From the NCBI RefSeq assembly GCF_032062135.1, contig NC_092866.1, positions 27,095,114-27,159,113 of the forward strand: 64,000 nucleotides of DNA. The letters run 5' to 3'. Below the pieces are notes generated by a model. It saw only the letters and a list, made by a program, of their open reading frames with translations, made no database searches and was not told the origin of the DNA. The translations under genes and the position numbers were made by a program. The stretch is from Pyxicephalus adspersus (lineage: Eukaryota > Chordata > Amphibia > Anura > Pyxicephalidae). Shown piece after piece: positions 46,620 to 58,115 of the stretch. Every line of letters begins with the position of its first letter. The stretch's first letter is position 1.

Positions 46620-47314
46620 TAAGTCCTGGACAAGGTTTTATTATGTGGGTTCAACCTGGATAAAACAGAATTCCTCATCCCCCCCTCTTCACATTCCAAA
46701 TCTCCCCCTGACATATTCCTAATGGTAATATTACTTTTATTTGTCCCTCCTCTCGGGCACATTGTCCTGGAGTCTGATTGATTCTGCCCTCAAATTTTCC
46801 CCCCATATTCAGAACATTTCCAGGTCTTGTCACTTTCACCTGTGCAACATCTCCAAAATGCGCTGCTACCTGAGAGACCACCAAACTCCTTGTACATGTT
46901 CTCATCTGGATTATTTTAACATCCTCCTCTCTGGTATTCCTATATCCTGACTCTCTATAAAAGCTGCAGCCAGACATATAAATCCTTCTCACCATTCCCC
47001 TTCTGCTGCCTCTCTTGGTAGTTCTCTTCACTGGCTTTCATTTCACCATATAATCAAATTCAAGCTCCTGTGTTATGCTTTCAAATTCCTCCACAGTTCT
47101 TGTCCCACCTACCTTTCTGACCTGATAGAAAAATACTCCCCTAGCCTCTCTCTTCACTACTCCAATGACCTACTAATGACATCCTCTATCACAACCTCCT
47201 CACAGGCACAGCCCAAAGACTTTACTAGAGCTGCCCTGACTCTCAAGAATGGATTTCTACAACCTATTCGGCTTGCTCCTACCTTCTGTTCATTTAACAG
47301 AGCACTCAAACCCA
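46620..47314 (+). pseudogene. L2-like LINE ORF2 C-terminal half
   Basis: The text includes LNLDKTEFLIPPSSHSKSPP, then IDSALKFSPHIQNISRSCHF, NISKMRCYLRDHQT, SAASLGSSLHWLSFHHIIKF, SCPTYLSDLIEKYSPSLSLH, and LAPTFCSFNRALKPIF. This is the L2/CR1-superfamily RT C-terminus, same family as 10888-11327, with frameshifts and stops. It is cut off at 47314 by the poly(A) side of an L1 in the opposite orientation. Confidence 0.8.
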
Positions 47315-47924
47315 TCTTTTTTTTAATATTAGTAATTTTTTTATTCATTTTTCACAACAATATGATTCTATACATAAAGAACAAAATATATACTTATTAC
47401 AAAACATTTAAGTATTGGTAAAATAAATAATAAAGTAAAGAAATAAAATAATAATACATACATTCCTAAAATTAAAACCCAGTGCAATAAACATTACAAA
47501 TGTTGCATCTTGCAAGTTTGTATTTTAAATTGTTTTCTAAATGGTGTCAATCAAATAGAAACTGAGGAAATATTGAATAAGAATACTGTTTTTATCAATT
47601 CAAGCCGACCATGCTTTGTAATTTTTTTTTTATTGTAATGTGGGTATGGATTAACATTCTTACATAACTATATTGAATTCGCACTCTATGCAGGACTTAT
47701 GAAAAGTTTGGAGTTTCCGTTGATTTCCACAATTTTGTGATAGTATGCCTAGCAGCGAACAAAATATGACAGATTGTTACGAGGATGTTGCGTGGAAAGA
47801 TATCAATCCCTCCACTCAATAAGACTAACGCAGGGTTTGGTTTAGTTATACAGCCCGTTAATTCCGATATACATATAAATATAGCTCATCTGTACGGCGA
47901 CTCCGTTCTGTGCACCATCACATC
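47315..47924 (-). mobile_element. L1 3' end (ORF2 C-terminus and 3' UTR)
   Basis: A T-rich start on the plus strand marks the poly(A) side. Further on, the minus strand reads ALVLLSGGIDIFPRN, HILFAARHTITKLWKSTETP, then LHRVRIQYSYVRML. This is the conserved C-terminal helix block of Tx1/L1 ORF2 proteins. The 5' side is cut by the gypsy-type element at about 47925. Confidence 0.75.
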
Positions 47925-48038
47925 AGAGTTCAGAAAAATTTAAAGCGGGCTACTGGGCATCAGAAAAAGGTTCAAAGCGGTAATACTAAAAAAACTGCTG
48001 GTGTAGGATCCAGAGGCCCCTCCTCAGGAAGGGGGTAA

Positions 48039-48710
48039 TGTTAGGAGAGGACTCTGTGATGTGCGCCATTGCAGTATAAAACACAATTTATTTTGTCCAG
48101 CGATGTCATTTGCAGCAGCCAGGAGAACTAAGATAGCAGCAGCCCCCGCTTCCCTTTAGCCATGCAGCTTGATGTATGTTCGGCATCCCCAGCACCAATC
48201 TGTAAGGCTGTGCACAGTTGAAGAGGATTTTCAAGGCAATTAGTTCCTGACTGTCATTGGCTGCTGGGACTTTAAATCCTCCCTGCGACCGGTCACCAGT
48301 GCCTGTTAGCATTTAGCTGGGACAATCTGTGTTGGAGTGTGTTCCGTCTGCTTTAGTGTTGCTGACCTTGCCGGTTTCTGATCTTGCGAATTTATGCTGC
48401 TTGGACCGACCTTTGCCTGTGACCCCGACTATGTGTTTTGCCCTTGTGTACTTTGTCTGGTGGATGGATTATCTGTTATGATCTCTGGCTCTGAATTCTG
48501 GATTAGACTATTGAAATCTTGGTACTTCTATTTGTGGGCTCCTGGTCTGCTGGCAGCCCATCTTCAGACACCATCATTTTTGCACTGGGGGCAACTGAGT
48601 GCTGGAAGCCATTCTTCTGAGGCTGAGTGGGGGCTTACTAAAGGCAAAGACTGCAGCAAAGGTTAGGGTACCGGTGTCTGGGAAATACTGGTGCTTACCA
48701 GGGCCTTACA
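48039..48710 (+). mobile_element. LTR 1 of the gypsy-type element
   Basis: 672 bp, TGTTAGGAG...GGGCCTTACA. Colinear with 50116-50812 along its whole length, roughly 85% identical by eye, including ATGGATTATCTGTTATGATC in both. Confidence 0.9.
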
Positions 48711-48859
48711 TTAAAACAGGTCAAAAAAAAACTAACCTCCTCATGAAGGATCTCTGACAACAAATACAGTTCCTGAGAGATGCTGTTAACCAGTTTGCAT
48801 AGCGCGTGGCTGCTCAGGAGCATCAAAGGCAGGGTTTGGATCCTGCTGTGATGGTCTCT

Positions 48860-49400
48860 CCTGTGGAACCCAAGATTCCACTTCCAGAAAAAAATAGTAA
48901 ACACCACAAATTTGAAAATTTTTTTGAATGCATTTAAGGTATATTTTCAGCTGTGGCTACTATTATCTGGCACAGAGTTGGCCTAGTCATCTCACTACTC
49001 CAGAGTGATTCCAAGACAAAGGCCTTCAATCTTCCTCAGGGGGACTTAGCCCTCTTTTCAGTGCATGAATTTTTCAAGGCCATGGGGATTCTGTATGCTG
49101 TCCCAGGCCTGGCATCAAAGGCCGAGGCAAAACTTTGTGGTTTTCAGCAGGGCCACATGCCAGTGGAGGATTATGCTGCAGAGTTTTGCAGCTGGGCCAT
49201 CAGTTCACAGTGGAACGATACAGCACTCTGCAGTCAATTTTGCCTGGGTCTGTCCAGTGCTGTAAGAATAATCTTGTGAATCACCTATTGCTGAATTCCT
49301 TGGATGAGACTGTCCAATTTGCCATTAGGGTGGACCGCAGGCTTCGTGAGCATCACAAGGAAAGATCTCAATCTGTGCAATCCTGTCCTTGGAAGAAGCC
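48860..49400 (+). pseudogene. Gypsy-type gag relic
   Basis: EPKIPLPEKNSKHHKFENFF leads into the frame at 48953-49279: WHRVGLVISLLQSDSKTKAF, LASKAEAKLCGFQQGHMP, WNDTALCSQFCLGLS. After a +1 shift comes NSLDETVQFAIRVDRRLREH. This is the capsid-region order of vertebrate Ty3/gypsy Gag. No zinc knuckle was found after it. The protein would have packaged the element RNA. It is broken by the shift near 49278. Confidence 0.85.
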
Positions 49401-49499
49401 AGGGAAACTTCAGTGCCTAGGTAGCCCCTGGACACACACCTTGGCAAACAGGTATTTCCATTAAAATCTAATTGTGTCCTTTTACCAGTTGAGATTGCC

Positions 49500-49817
49500 T
49501 AGAATTCTTCTGCTAAACATTGCCATGCATTTATGCATAGTGGTGTCGCTAGTAATTTTATGTATATATCTCTGGCCTTCTCTCTTGGAATTCTAGTTGC
49601 CGACTTACCTGAACCTATATGTGTATTGGCTATCGATGATTCACCTTTGCAGCAGGAAAAAGCAATATCTAGATCTTCTGAGGTTTTGGTTAAGGTGGGT
49701 GCTGCCCATTCTGAAATGTTACCATTTTTTCTGCCAAACATTCCTTCAAACCCTGTAATTTTAGAACTGCCATTGTTTCGAAAGCATAACCCTGTGAATG
49801 ATTGGGAATCTGGGTAG
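49500..49817 (+). pseudogene. Gypsy-type retropepsin relic
   Basis: The frame at 49533-49817 aligns with the aspartic protease at the start of gypsy pol: HSGVASNFM in place of DSGA..NFM, then SLGILVADLPEPICVLAIDD, VKVGAAHSEMLPFFLPN, and LELPLFRKHNPVNDWESG (family LGLPWL..HNP..DW..G). The catalytic aspartate is replaced by histidine, so it cannot be active. The sequence after DWESG skips straight to the element's 3' tail. Confidence 0.8.
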
Positions 49818-50115
49818 ATTGTCAGATGGGGAAATGCATGTGTTAGGATGTGCTTAGCTAACGCATTGCTTCAGATGCCCAAACTCTTAACCTCCCTGAA
49901 GCTAGACCGTGTTCCGATTCTCTTCCTGAATCTATCTACTCTAGTAAAACCATTTTCGTAGCTCCAGCTAAAACCCTCCAGCCACTGGCCACTCCTGACA
50001 AACCCTGGTCTTGAGTTTGGCAAAATTTAAAGCGGGCTACTGGGCGTTAGAAAATGGTTCAAAGTGGTAATAATGAAAAACTACTGGTAAAGGGTCTGTC
50101 TCAGGAAGGGGGTAA

Positions 50116-50812
50116 TGTTAGGAGATGCTCATCTGTCTGAGGACTCCGTGTTGTGCTCCATTGCAGTAAAAAACACTGTTTATTCTGTCCAGTGATAGCA
50201 TTTGCAGCAGCCAGGGGAACTAAGACAGCAGCAGCCACTGCTTCCCTTTAGCCCTGCAGCATGATGTATTTTTGGCAACTCCAGCACCACTCTGTGAGGC
50301 TGTGCACAGCTGAAGGCAATTTTAGAGGCAATTAAACTCAGTCCTGCACTGCTATTGGCTGTTGGGACTTTATAGCCTCTCTGCTTCCAGTCACCGGTGC
50401 CTGTTGTAGCAAATAGTCAGGTTAATCTGTGATGGAGTGTGTTCCGTCTGATTTACTGTTGCTGACCTTGCCAGTTTCTAACCTTGCAAGTTTATACTGC
50501 CTGGACCAGCCTTTGCCTGTGGCCTCCTGTGTGTTTTGCCTCTGTGCACTTTGTCTAGTGGATGGATTATCTGTTATGATCTCTGGCTCCGAATTTTGGA
50601 CTAGTCTATTAAAAACTTGGTACTCTCTGTGGGCTCCTGGTCTATTGCCAACCCACCTCCAGAAACCATCCTTTTCGCACCTGGGGGCATTCGAGTGCTG
50701 CGAGACACATTCTGTCTCCTGAGGCTGAGCAAGGGCTTACTTAATGCGAAGCCTGTGGAGTGGATTGGGGGACTGATGTCTGGGGAATACTAGTGCTGAC
50801 CAGGGCTTTAGA
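50116..50812 (+). mobile_element. LTR 2 of the gypsy-type element
   Basis: 697 bp, TGTTAGGAG...GGGCTTTAGA. The terminal CA has mutated. The purine tract AGGAAGGGGGTAA precedes it directly. Confidence 0.9.
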
Positions 50813-52650
50813 GTATCCAGGCATGTTTCAACCTTTTCCACCCTTGGGCTGAGATAAATCAGTGTTTAGAGTGTTCACTTCCGCGGTAAAGTAGTATTTC
50901 ATGTCTGAAAATATTTTCAAAACATATATGTTTATGCAAGCAACTATATTTGTGGTTCTCTAAAGGGCCTAAATAAAGATACAAAATTATTATTTTAGAG
51001 AAAACCTTTTCCTGTGAAAAAAATGGCTAGAGAGATTCTCTTGCAAATCAATATAAATAAATGTTCACAACGAAGTCAAGCAAGGATATATGTGCTAGTG
51101 TATAGTTGAGTTTTAGATAGTGTCATGAAAAACCTAATTGTTATAGAAAGTTAAGTTTTAAGTAACGGTACCCCTATACTAAAAACACTTTCATAGAAAG
51201 TTGGTGAGAGATTATTGCCCCCAAGAATGTAAACATTGATAAGTCTTTGCAATGGAGCCAAGCAATGATACATATTTCAGTATCGTCATTCATTTTCAGG
51301 ATAGTTTTTTTACAAACTTGATTACAGAAAGTACATTTTTAACACCTCTGTGGGGTTTAAGCAAATGGAAATCCATACGGACATTTTTGTAATATTGTAT
51401 CAGATTAGGTGCTGTGATAATTTTATTGGATTTTGGAGAAAAGGTAAGGTATCAACTGCAATCCCATTTGTAAAGAGTGTTTGTGAGGGACAGACAGGAT
51501 AGAACGTTAGTCCTAGAAGTCAGTGTTAACGGGCAAGAAATCACTGTCATTCCAGCACTTACAAGTTTTGATGAATGTAAGTCTGTCCAAGGCTGTGGAC
51601 AGATGGGTCCATGTGTTGGTGATCAACTTAACTGCTGAGCTATATTCTAATTAGGGAAGCACTCTGGAAGAAGCACAGGACAGGTGTTTCAGAATATAAT
51701 AAACAAGCTCATGACAGGTGTGCTTAATGCTCAGTGTTGGGTGAACTGATGCACCCTACCTACTCATGAACCATACAGACCAGCTGTAATTTGTGTCTAC
51801 TCCTGCTGTGTCAGGTGGGAGATAGAGTGGGTCACTTAAATAGTTAGATCTACCTTATGGCACCTTAAAAATCTACTACTGCTACCTCCACCAGCCAACT
51901 GTCAGGTGCTTTGAGCAGGGACAAGTGGACTTAAAAGGAAGAATTAACCTACAGCAAGTGCCAGTGGGCAGAATGAGGCAATTGTGGAACCACCAGTTAC
52001 TGCCTGTGTGTTAAAAACCTCCTCAGTACCTCACAGTGTGACCTACTAGGCAGTGATGCTTTGATATTACCTATTTGAGGTGAATCCAAACATGGACAGT
52101 GTGATCCAGCAAAGTGAATTGATAGTCTAATTTAGAGTAAAGACTGAGTACCACTACCAGCCTTGCGCAAATCAGGAAACAGGATGGAAACTGCACAGTG
52201 TGGACTTGACTAAGATGGGTATAAGAAACTTCTGGTGCCATGTCATGGCCTATCCAACTCTAACTTGGCACTTTTCACAAGTGGAGCATGTGTGCAATTG
52301 TCCCGATGCATGCACATGACCTCCCTCTGTGTACCATCATGCGGCAAAATTGACGGAAAATGAAAAAAAGAAAGAATGCATTTCTGTATTCATTTGTGAT
52401 TTTTAAGGCATGCATTTTCAAAGAATAAAAGATCATATTTATTTAAAACAAAAATTAAAAATTTTTGTATATACAAATATCATTAAAAGACAAATATGTC
52501 TTTGATACAAATATAAAACTGACCACTTAATTCTCCATCTAATGAGGTTTTCCTGGAACCTAGCATATTGTTCTCTTTTATATAACATTTTAAATCAATA
52601 TACCTCTTTGTTTATCTTTCATATATATACAATAATCTCCTAAATAACCT
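50813..52650. other. Unassigned, 1.8 kb
   Basis: No gene or named repeat recognised. Confidence 0.4.
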
Positions 52651-52660
52651 ACTTCAATTG

Positions 52661-52697
52661 TCAATGCGTTTCACGGATAAACTGCTTAATCAGGAGT
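52661..52697 (-). ncRNA. Decayed hammerhead-like motif
   Basis: The minus strand reads CTCCTGATTAAGCAG, TTTATCCGT, then GAAACGCATTGAC. The GAAAC box is intact, but CUGANGA has become CTGATTA and stem II is weak, so it is probably inactive. Confidence 0.35.
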
Positions 52698-55145
52698 TTT
52701 ACAGATGGAGATATTTTAGTACTAAAATTGCAAGGTATCATATTGTTAGTTCCATATCATAATATTTCCATTTTTAAATAAGTGTAATAATAATAATGGA
52801 TACACTCATATATATTAGAATGAAAGCCTGTTAGCTGCAATGCCTGTTTTGGTAGGGAAACAAAGACATAAAAAGGAATCTTGTCCCCCTTCTACACACC
52901 CAGATATTAGGAAATGTTATATGGTAATAAATCACCATTGTATGCAGGTATGCATACAACTGGAAGCTATTGGTTCCAGGGAAATAGAAATGAAAAATAT
53001 TTAAATCTTTAAATATACATACTAATTTAATAACAAAAACTCACATAATATAATAAAGGGAATTTAAAACCCCAAGAGACCCTATCCCAGTTATCCTGAC
53101 ATAGTGCATGTATATTTATATATGTCACAAGTAATGCACATACTGCAAATGCTGGTGAAATAAGTGACAGGTGATCAAGGAGTTAAGCCCTGCCACAACA
53201 GCTCACTAGCCCAAAGCTAGAAATGTGTATACTACACTCTTGTTAGATAAACTGGTGGTCACATTAGCCACAGCTTGGGACTGGGTGCACCCAGGCTCCT
53301 GCTCAGGATGCTGTTACTATTTGGGCTTCATGGTGGCTTGGCACACCCTTCCCTTCCTCTGAGGTGTAACCTCTTTGCTGTTAGAACTGCTGTTCTCTGA
53401 CAAGGCAGGTGGCTCCCAAGCAACATAAACTTCAATTTGATCATCTATGTCAGAGGGGGAACAAGTGGCTGTGTCCCGGGTGCCGTACTGTCTCAGTGCC
53501 CCCCGCGCTGATGTGCTCTACACGCCAAACGTAATTCAAATAAGACTTTTCTCAAGTATGAACCACAACTGATGCCAGTTTAGCAATAGGTATTAGCTAT
53601 GTTTGGTCTCCTCCCCAAAAGCCCCAACAACTTTGTGTTAGATAAAATAAATAAAGCACACAACTGCTCTTAGACACACCTTTGACATTTCCTAAATGTT
53701 GTGTTGTCTGTTGTGTTAAAATTAACAATTACCATTAAACATGAAGTAGAGTCGATAAGCTGGGGGAGTCAGCTTAACCGCCTTCTCCTTTAACTGCGAG
53801 ACACAAAGTTGCCAATTCATGAACCATTAACAGGCTGATTCTACCATGAAGCAACAAATTATTATTTTTTTTAGTAATAGGGATTTTAAAGTGGCGTAAA
53901 AAATCACAACAATTTAAAAAGTATAAATATTTCATTATTCCAGTAAAAGAAGCATGGTGTGTCAGTGTGTAAAATCAAACATCTATATGCTTAAATATGG
54001 GATCCAGAGAAATTTACCTTCCTCCTCATTCTTTTAGGACTAGTCAGGATGAGAAGGACCTCATTGCCACTTGAATCTGTCAGCAGAGGCATATTGGAAG
54101 GGGGGGGGGTCTTTAGCTGTTCCTTAGTCTGTTCACAAGGTCTCATTGCATAAGCCATTCACACACTGTGTGTTATGTTGTTGTGTGTATGTGTTAATCT
54201 ATGAATGTGATACAATGCGCATGGACCAACATATCCAGTTGTGAAGTTACAGGAGGAGGGAGTTGTTCTACAAGAGGAGAAAGTTGATGAGGCTTCTACA
54301 ACACAGACATTCAATCTGCTGAAAACCACAGCTGTTTTTTGACGTGGGGACATAAACCCCTAATTGTGGTTCCTGACCCACATGAATTCATATATGTGTC
54401 TCAGAGTTGCTGTGTGTGTCATATCCAACTGGATCATCACTATTAAGTACCCAACCTATTGGAATTATAATGCATGGTGCAAGTACTAACTGTTAAAATC
54501 AGAAATTTGTTTTTATTCATAGATATGCCAGAGGTGATAATGCACAACCTGGATACACAAAAGTTTTTATAAACAAAACATATTAATATTAAGAAAGTGA
54601 CCAGTCTACATCTCACACCAAAAGTGTTATACAGTTGCTTAGGTCACTATGTGTTGAACATTGTTTGGTAACCAGTTTCAGAGAAAAAACAGACCAAGTT
54701 TCAAATGATCAATTCATCACCAATGGAATAAACAAGAACAGACATTTAGCATTTTTTAGCATTTATCCAAACATGCAAAAAATATATAATTTCAATCATA
54801 AAAAATGGGACATACTTGACTGTAATTGAAATCAATGATTGTGCATCCCTTAAAGGAAGTTCTTCCTTTCAGTTTTCAGGTATTCCGGTAGAAAAAAGGA
54901 GAAGGGGATGTTTTCACCCTGTACTAGGGCAGGCTATCTTCCAAAGGAGATCCTGAAATAGAATTCAGGAAGTGACAAGCCTATGCAGAAAAGTGTATAA
55001 ATCCTTAACAAAAAAGAAATCGCCAAATATCCTCAAATGTTAACATCCACAAAAAAAGAGGAAAAAAAGACTTTCTGGTAGTTGAACTACTGTGACTGTA
55101 TTAGCCCACTCGAGGAATTAGATAAGAATAATTTCTTTTCTTTTG
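52698..55145. other. Unassigned, 2.4 kb
   Basis: No defensible frame or named repeat. A GC-richer patch lies near 53470-53530. A G-run lies at 54101. Confidence 0.4.
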
Positions 55146-56408
55146 TCTTTCCTCTTTTCTCCCACCACCCCCACCACCCCTTCTAAACACATGACTCTTT
55201 AGGATCTTTCAGGTAATGAATTCTCCTCATAAGCGCTCCACTACCTTTAAATATCTCTGATCTTTAAAAATATTGTGTGCTTGCAAGAAACCCATATAGC
55301 CTCCTCTTTGGAATACATTTTAAATCATTCCAACACTCATTTCTAGCAATCTTGTGCAAAAAAGGTGGAATTTTCCTATCTTTTCATAAGCAGACCTTTC
55401 TCAAAAATCAATTGCTACTTCTCAGGATCATAACTTGGTTATTACTTTACCATTTTAGATAATATGGTTACTATTTGTTCCAATAATGGCCCTATTATTA
55501 ATCAAATACCCTTTTTCTCCAACTTATCCATGGTTTTACTTACCCAAAAATAGAATACCCTATTGTTCTGTGGAATCCCAAATTAGATAAATCATCTTCT
55601 GATACTATGAGAACTAAAGCGGGCATTCGTTATTTTTGTTCTTTATGACATGATTTACAGGTTGTTGATGTCTGGAGAGAGTTGCATCCTATTGCTAGGA
55701 CTTTACCCACTATTCCCATCCCCATTCAGCTCATTCTAACATCAATCACATTTTTGATTCTCAATCCTTTCTGTATCAATAACCTGAATTTAGTGTTTCT
55801 ACTACTATGGTTCTCTGGAATGCTTATAGAGTAGTTATGTGAGAAGTACTCATTTGCCGCACTTTGCAGTGTAAGCATGAACGTAATCAACAATTATGCA
55901 AATTGGAAATCACAAAGCTCTTTAGGAAGCATCCCACAAAATGACATAGAAAACTTTTCTTTAAAGCAAAGATTTATGTCTCACAGACCTTGCAAAACAT
56001 AATTTTCATTGGACGCAGCAGAAATATTAATAAAATAGGTACTATATTGGCCAAAAAATTAAAGAATATCCCTAGGCATAAGCCAACAAAATCATTGTGC
56101 ACCAGGCATCAGCTCACCATCTCTAACCTTCTTAACATTCTGGTTGAATTTTATCCATGCCACAAACCGAAACTGTGGCAGCAGATATTACACTACCTGA
56201 AGTACTAAGACTTAAATCATTTAAAGCTGGCAAAACATTGTTGATGCTGATGCTTTCTAAGAGCTGTTTGATCAAAAATATGGCTGAAGCTGTTACACCC
56301 AACCTGGTACCTGTTTATAATAATCTAAAGGTAAAAGTCTTTCCTAGTACTGATATGCTAGAAGCACAAGTTGTAATGATCCTGGGATTCTCTTTGTTGG
56401 GCCAATTA
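55146..56408 (+). pseudogene. L1 copy F: endonuclease, linker and start of RT
   Basis: Start NSPHKRSTTFKYL (L1 NGLNSP.KR), CLQETHIASSLEYILNH (endonuclease QETH), VVDVWRELHPIAR, VLWNAYR. The linker is in the open frame at 55990-56208: QNIIFIGRSRNINKIGTILA, KKLKNIPRHKPTK. The beginning of the RT follows: LVPVYNNLKVKVFPSTDMLE. The catalytic blocks GDLN and SDH are not preserved. It ends where a Tc1-like element is inserted at 56411. Confidence 0.75.
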
Positions 56409-56410
56409 TA

Positions 56411-56702
56411 CAGTTAGGTCCATAAATATTTGGACAGAGACAACCTTTTTCTACTTTTGGTTCTAAACAATACCACAATTCATTTTTAATGAAACAACTC
56501 AGATGTAGTTGAGCTGCAGACTTTCAGCTTTAATTCAGTGGGTTGAACAAAAAGATTGCATAAAAATGGAACTAAAACCTTTTTTTTACTCAATCACTTC
56601 ATTTTAGGGTCTCAAAAGTAATTGGACAAATTAAAAAGCTGAAAATAAAATGTTCATTTCTAATACTTGGTTGAAAACCCTTTGCTGAAGCGTTGACTTC
56701 AT
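56411..56702 (+). mobile_element. Tc1/mariner-type transposon end (truncated)
   Basis: It starts directly after a TA with CAGTTAGGTCCATAAATATT, then TGGACAGAGACAAC, the terminal inverted repeat of a widespread fish/amphibian Tc1-like family. The family's left-end text follows (GAAACAACTCAGATG.AGTTG, GTTGAAAACCCTTTGCTG). There is an internal gap near 56690 and no transposase or right end. Confidence 0.85.
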
Positions 56703-57085
56703 GGACTACAAAGCCAGGCTACAAAACCCTAACACTAAACTCACTGCCACCAAGCAAAATTATTTCTTCGCTGTTATATCCTCTTAAGCTTCCAATCCAC
56801 ATAGCCTCTTCTCAACAAACGACGCCCTCTTAAACCCCACACCTGCCTCCCCTACTACTACTTTCTCTGCCCAGGACAGCCACCTGCAGACAGAGATAAA
56901 ATTGTCAAACTCAGACATGATGGGTCTGCTCACCTTGCCACTCAAACCATGTCCACCCCTTCCACCTGTAATTCATCTCTAACCTCCCTCAGCTCTGTTA
57001 CTCTGAATGAAGTATCCTGTCTTCTCTCATCATCTCCATCTGCTACTTGTACTCTTGACTCAGTTCTCAGATTTTACTGCTACCT
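56703..57085 (+). pseudogene. L2-like LINE ORF2 fragment (endonuclease-RT linker)
   Basis: DYKARLQNPNTKLTATKQNY, FFAVISS, stop, ASNPHSLFSTNDALLNPTPA, SPTTTFSAQD, then LSSVTLNEVSCLLSSSPSAT, CTLDS. This is the linker leading to the RT start (V...L.S.K.TTCPLDP..S) in L2-like elements. It has one in-frame stop. Confidence 0.75.
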
Positions 57086-57164
57086 CTAACAGCTGGGAGA
57101 GCAGACCATCTAGTAGGGGTGGGGAAGGCAATGCAGAAAGGCATAGACAATTGGTTGTCATATG

Positions 57165-57620
57165 AATAATTTGTTGCTGGGTCTATTAAACTGCATGGTT
57201 TGCTACCTGGTGCCAGGGTCCGGCATGTGGTGGACCGAGTATACAAAATACTGGGAGGGGCTGGGCATGACCCAGCTGTCTTGGTCCATGTTGGATCCAA
57301 TGACAGGATATATGGAAGATGAAGATGATATTGATTAAAAATCAATTTAAAGAACTAGGTTTTATGTTCAAGGGAAGGATCTCCAAGGTTATATTCTCAG
57401 GAATATTGCCTGTGCCATGCGCAACACAGGAAAGGCAGCGGGAGCTTAGACAGCTAAACACATGGCTGGTGTAAAAGCCCTGGTGTAAAAGGGAAGGATT
57501 TTGGTTCCTGGAGATTTTTCATTGGGGTGCAACCTATATGCCAGAGATGGTTTGCACCTAAATAGAAGGGGGTCTGCTGTGCTAGGGTAAAGTTTTATGG
57601 GAAAGTTGGAGGGATATTTA
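57165..57620 (+). pseudogene. CR1 ORF1 with a GDSL/SGNH-esterase-like domain
   Basis: The conceptual text: VAGSIKLHG, LLPGARVRHVVDRVYKILGG, AGHDPAVLVHVGSNDR, KNQFKELGFMFKGRISKVIF, SGILPVPCATQERQRELRQL, then RDGLHLNRRGSAVLG. This is the esterase domain known in CR1 ORF1 proteins. The asparagine block (HVGSND) and the catalytic D..H block (DGLHLN) are preserved. The nucleophile motif GDS has become AGS: the serine remains but the preceding Asp is lost. At least one frameshift occurs near 57320. In CR1-family elements this protein is thought to act in the ribonucleoprotein particle, probably at membranes. Confidence 0.75.
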
Positions 57621-57834
57621 AACTAGGACAGAGGGGTTGAGACAGTCAAATAAGGTGGCAGAAAGGTCATACAGGGGTCATTCACCCGTGGAGGGGGGAT
57701 TGGGGATAGTTGGGGGGGAGTGTTATGGATAAATGTATGAAGTTTCCCATGTTACATACAAACATTGGATTTAGCAGTAGGAATTGTACTGAACACAAAT
57801 GGATTTGCAAACAATGCTGGTAAATGCAGCAATG

Positions 57835-58110
57835 GTTTAAAGAGCCTGTTCACCAATGCTAGAAGCTTGGCAAACAAAATAGGGGAGTTGGAAGCCTGAA
57901 TGGACTTAGTTGGTATTGCCAAATCCTGGCTTTTTTCTTCACATGGCTGGGCTGTCAATATTTCTGGTTATAATCTCTTTCGTAAAGTCGGGGTAAAACG
58001 AAAAGGTGGTTGTGTATGTCTTTATGCAAAAGGTGGTCTAAAAGTGAATGTGAAAGAAGAATTTGTTGATGAAACATGTGATTAGGTTGAGACATAGATG
58101 GAGTTGCATA
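57835..58110 (+). pseudogene. CR1 ORF2 endonuclease N-terminus
   Basis: SLFTNARSLANKIGELEA, stop, MDLVGIAKSWLFSSHGWAVN, ISGYNLFRKVGVKRKGGCVC, LYAKGGLKVNVKEEF. This matches the start of the CR1 apurinic-type endonuclease (N.RSL..K..EL, D...ITE.W, GY.LFR.DR..R.GGGV.LYV). The catalytic E is replaced (IAKSW for ITETW). The frame ends soon after at the fragment boundary. Confidence 0.8.
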
Positions 58111-58115
58111 CGGGG

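Larger units (their letters stand above)
47925..50812 (+). mobile_element. Ty3/gypsy-type LTR retrotransposon, deleted, with extra internal tail upstream
   Basis: Order: 47925-48038 internal 3' tail ending in the purine tract AGGAAGGGGGTAA; LTR 48039-48710; internal 48711-50115 with gag and protease relics; a second copy of the same tail and purine tract; LTR 50116-50812. RT, RNase H and integrase are missing entirely. The tail upstream of the first LTR means that LTR was also a 3' LTR, so two elements shared LTRs in tandem. Confidence 0.85.
57086..58115 (+). mobile_element. CR1-type LINE 5' half: ORF1 esterase and start of ORF2
   Basis: ORF1 and the first part of the ORF2 endonuclease follow each other in sense order, ending where similarity stops at about 58115. 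No RT belongs to this piece. All other CR1 pieces in the window are RT or 3' fragments, so it adds the missing half of the family. Confidence 0.8.
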
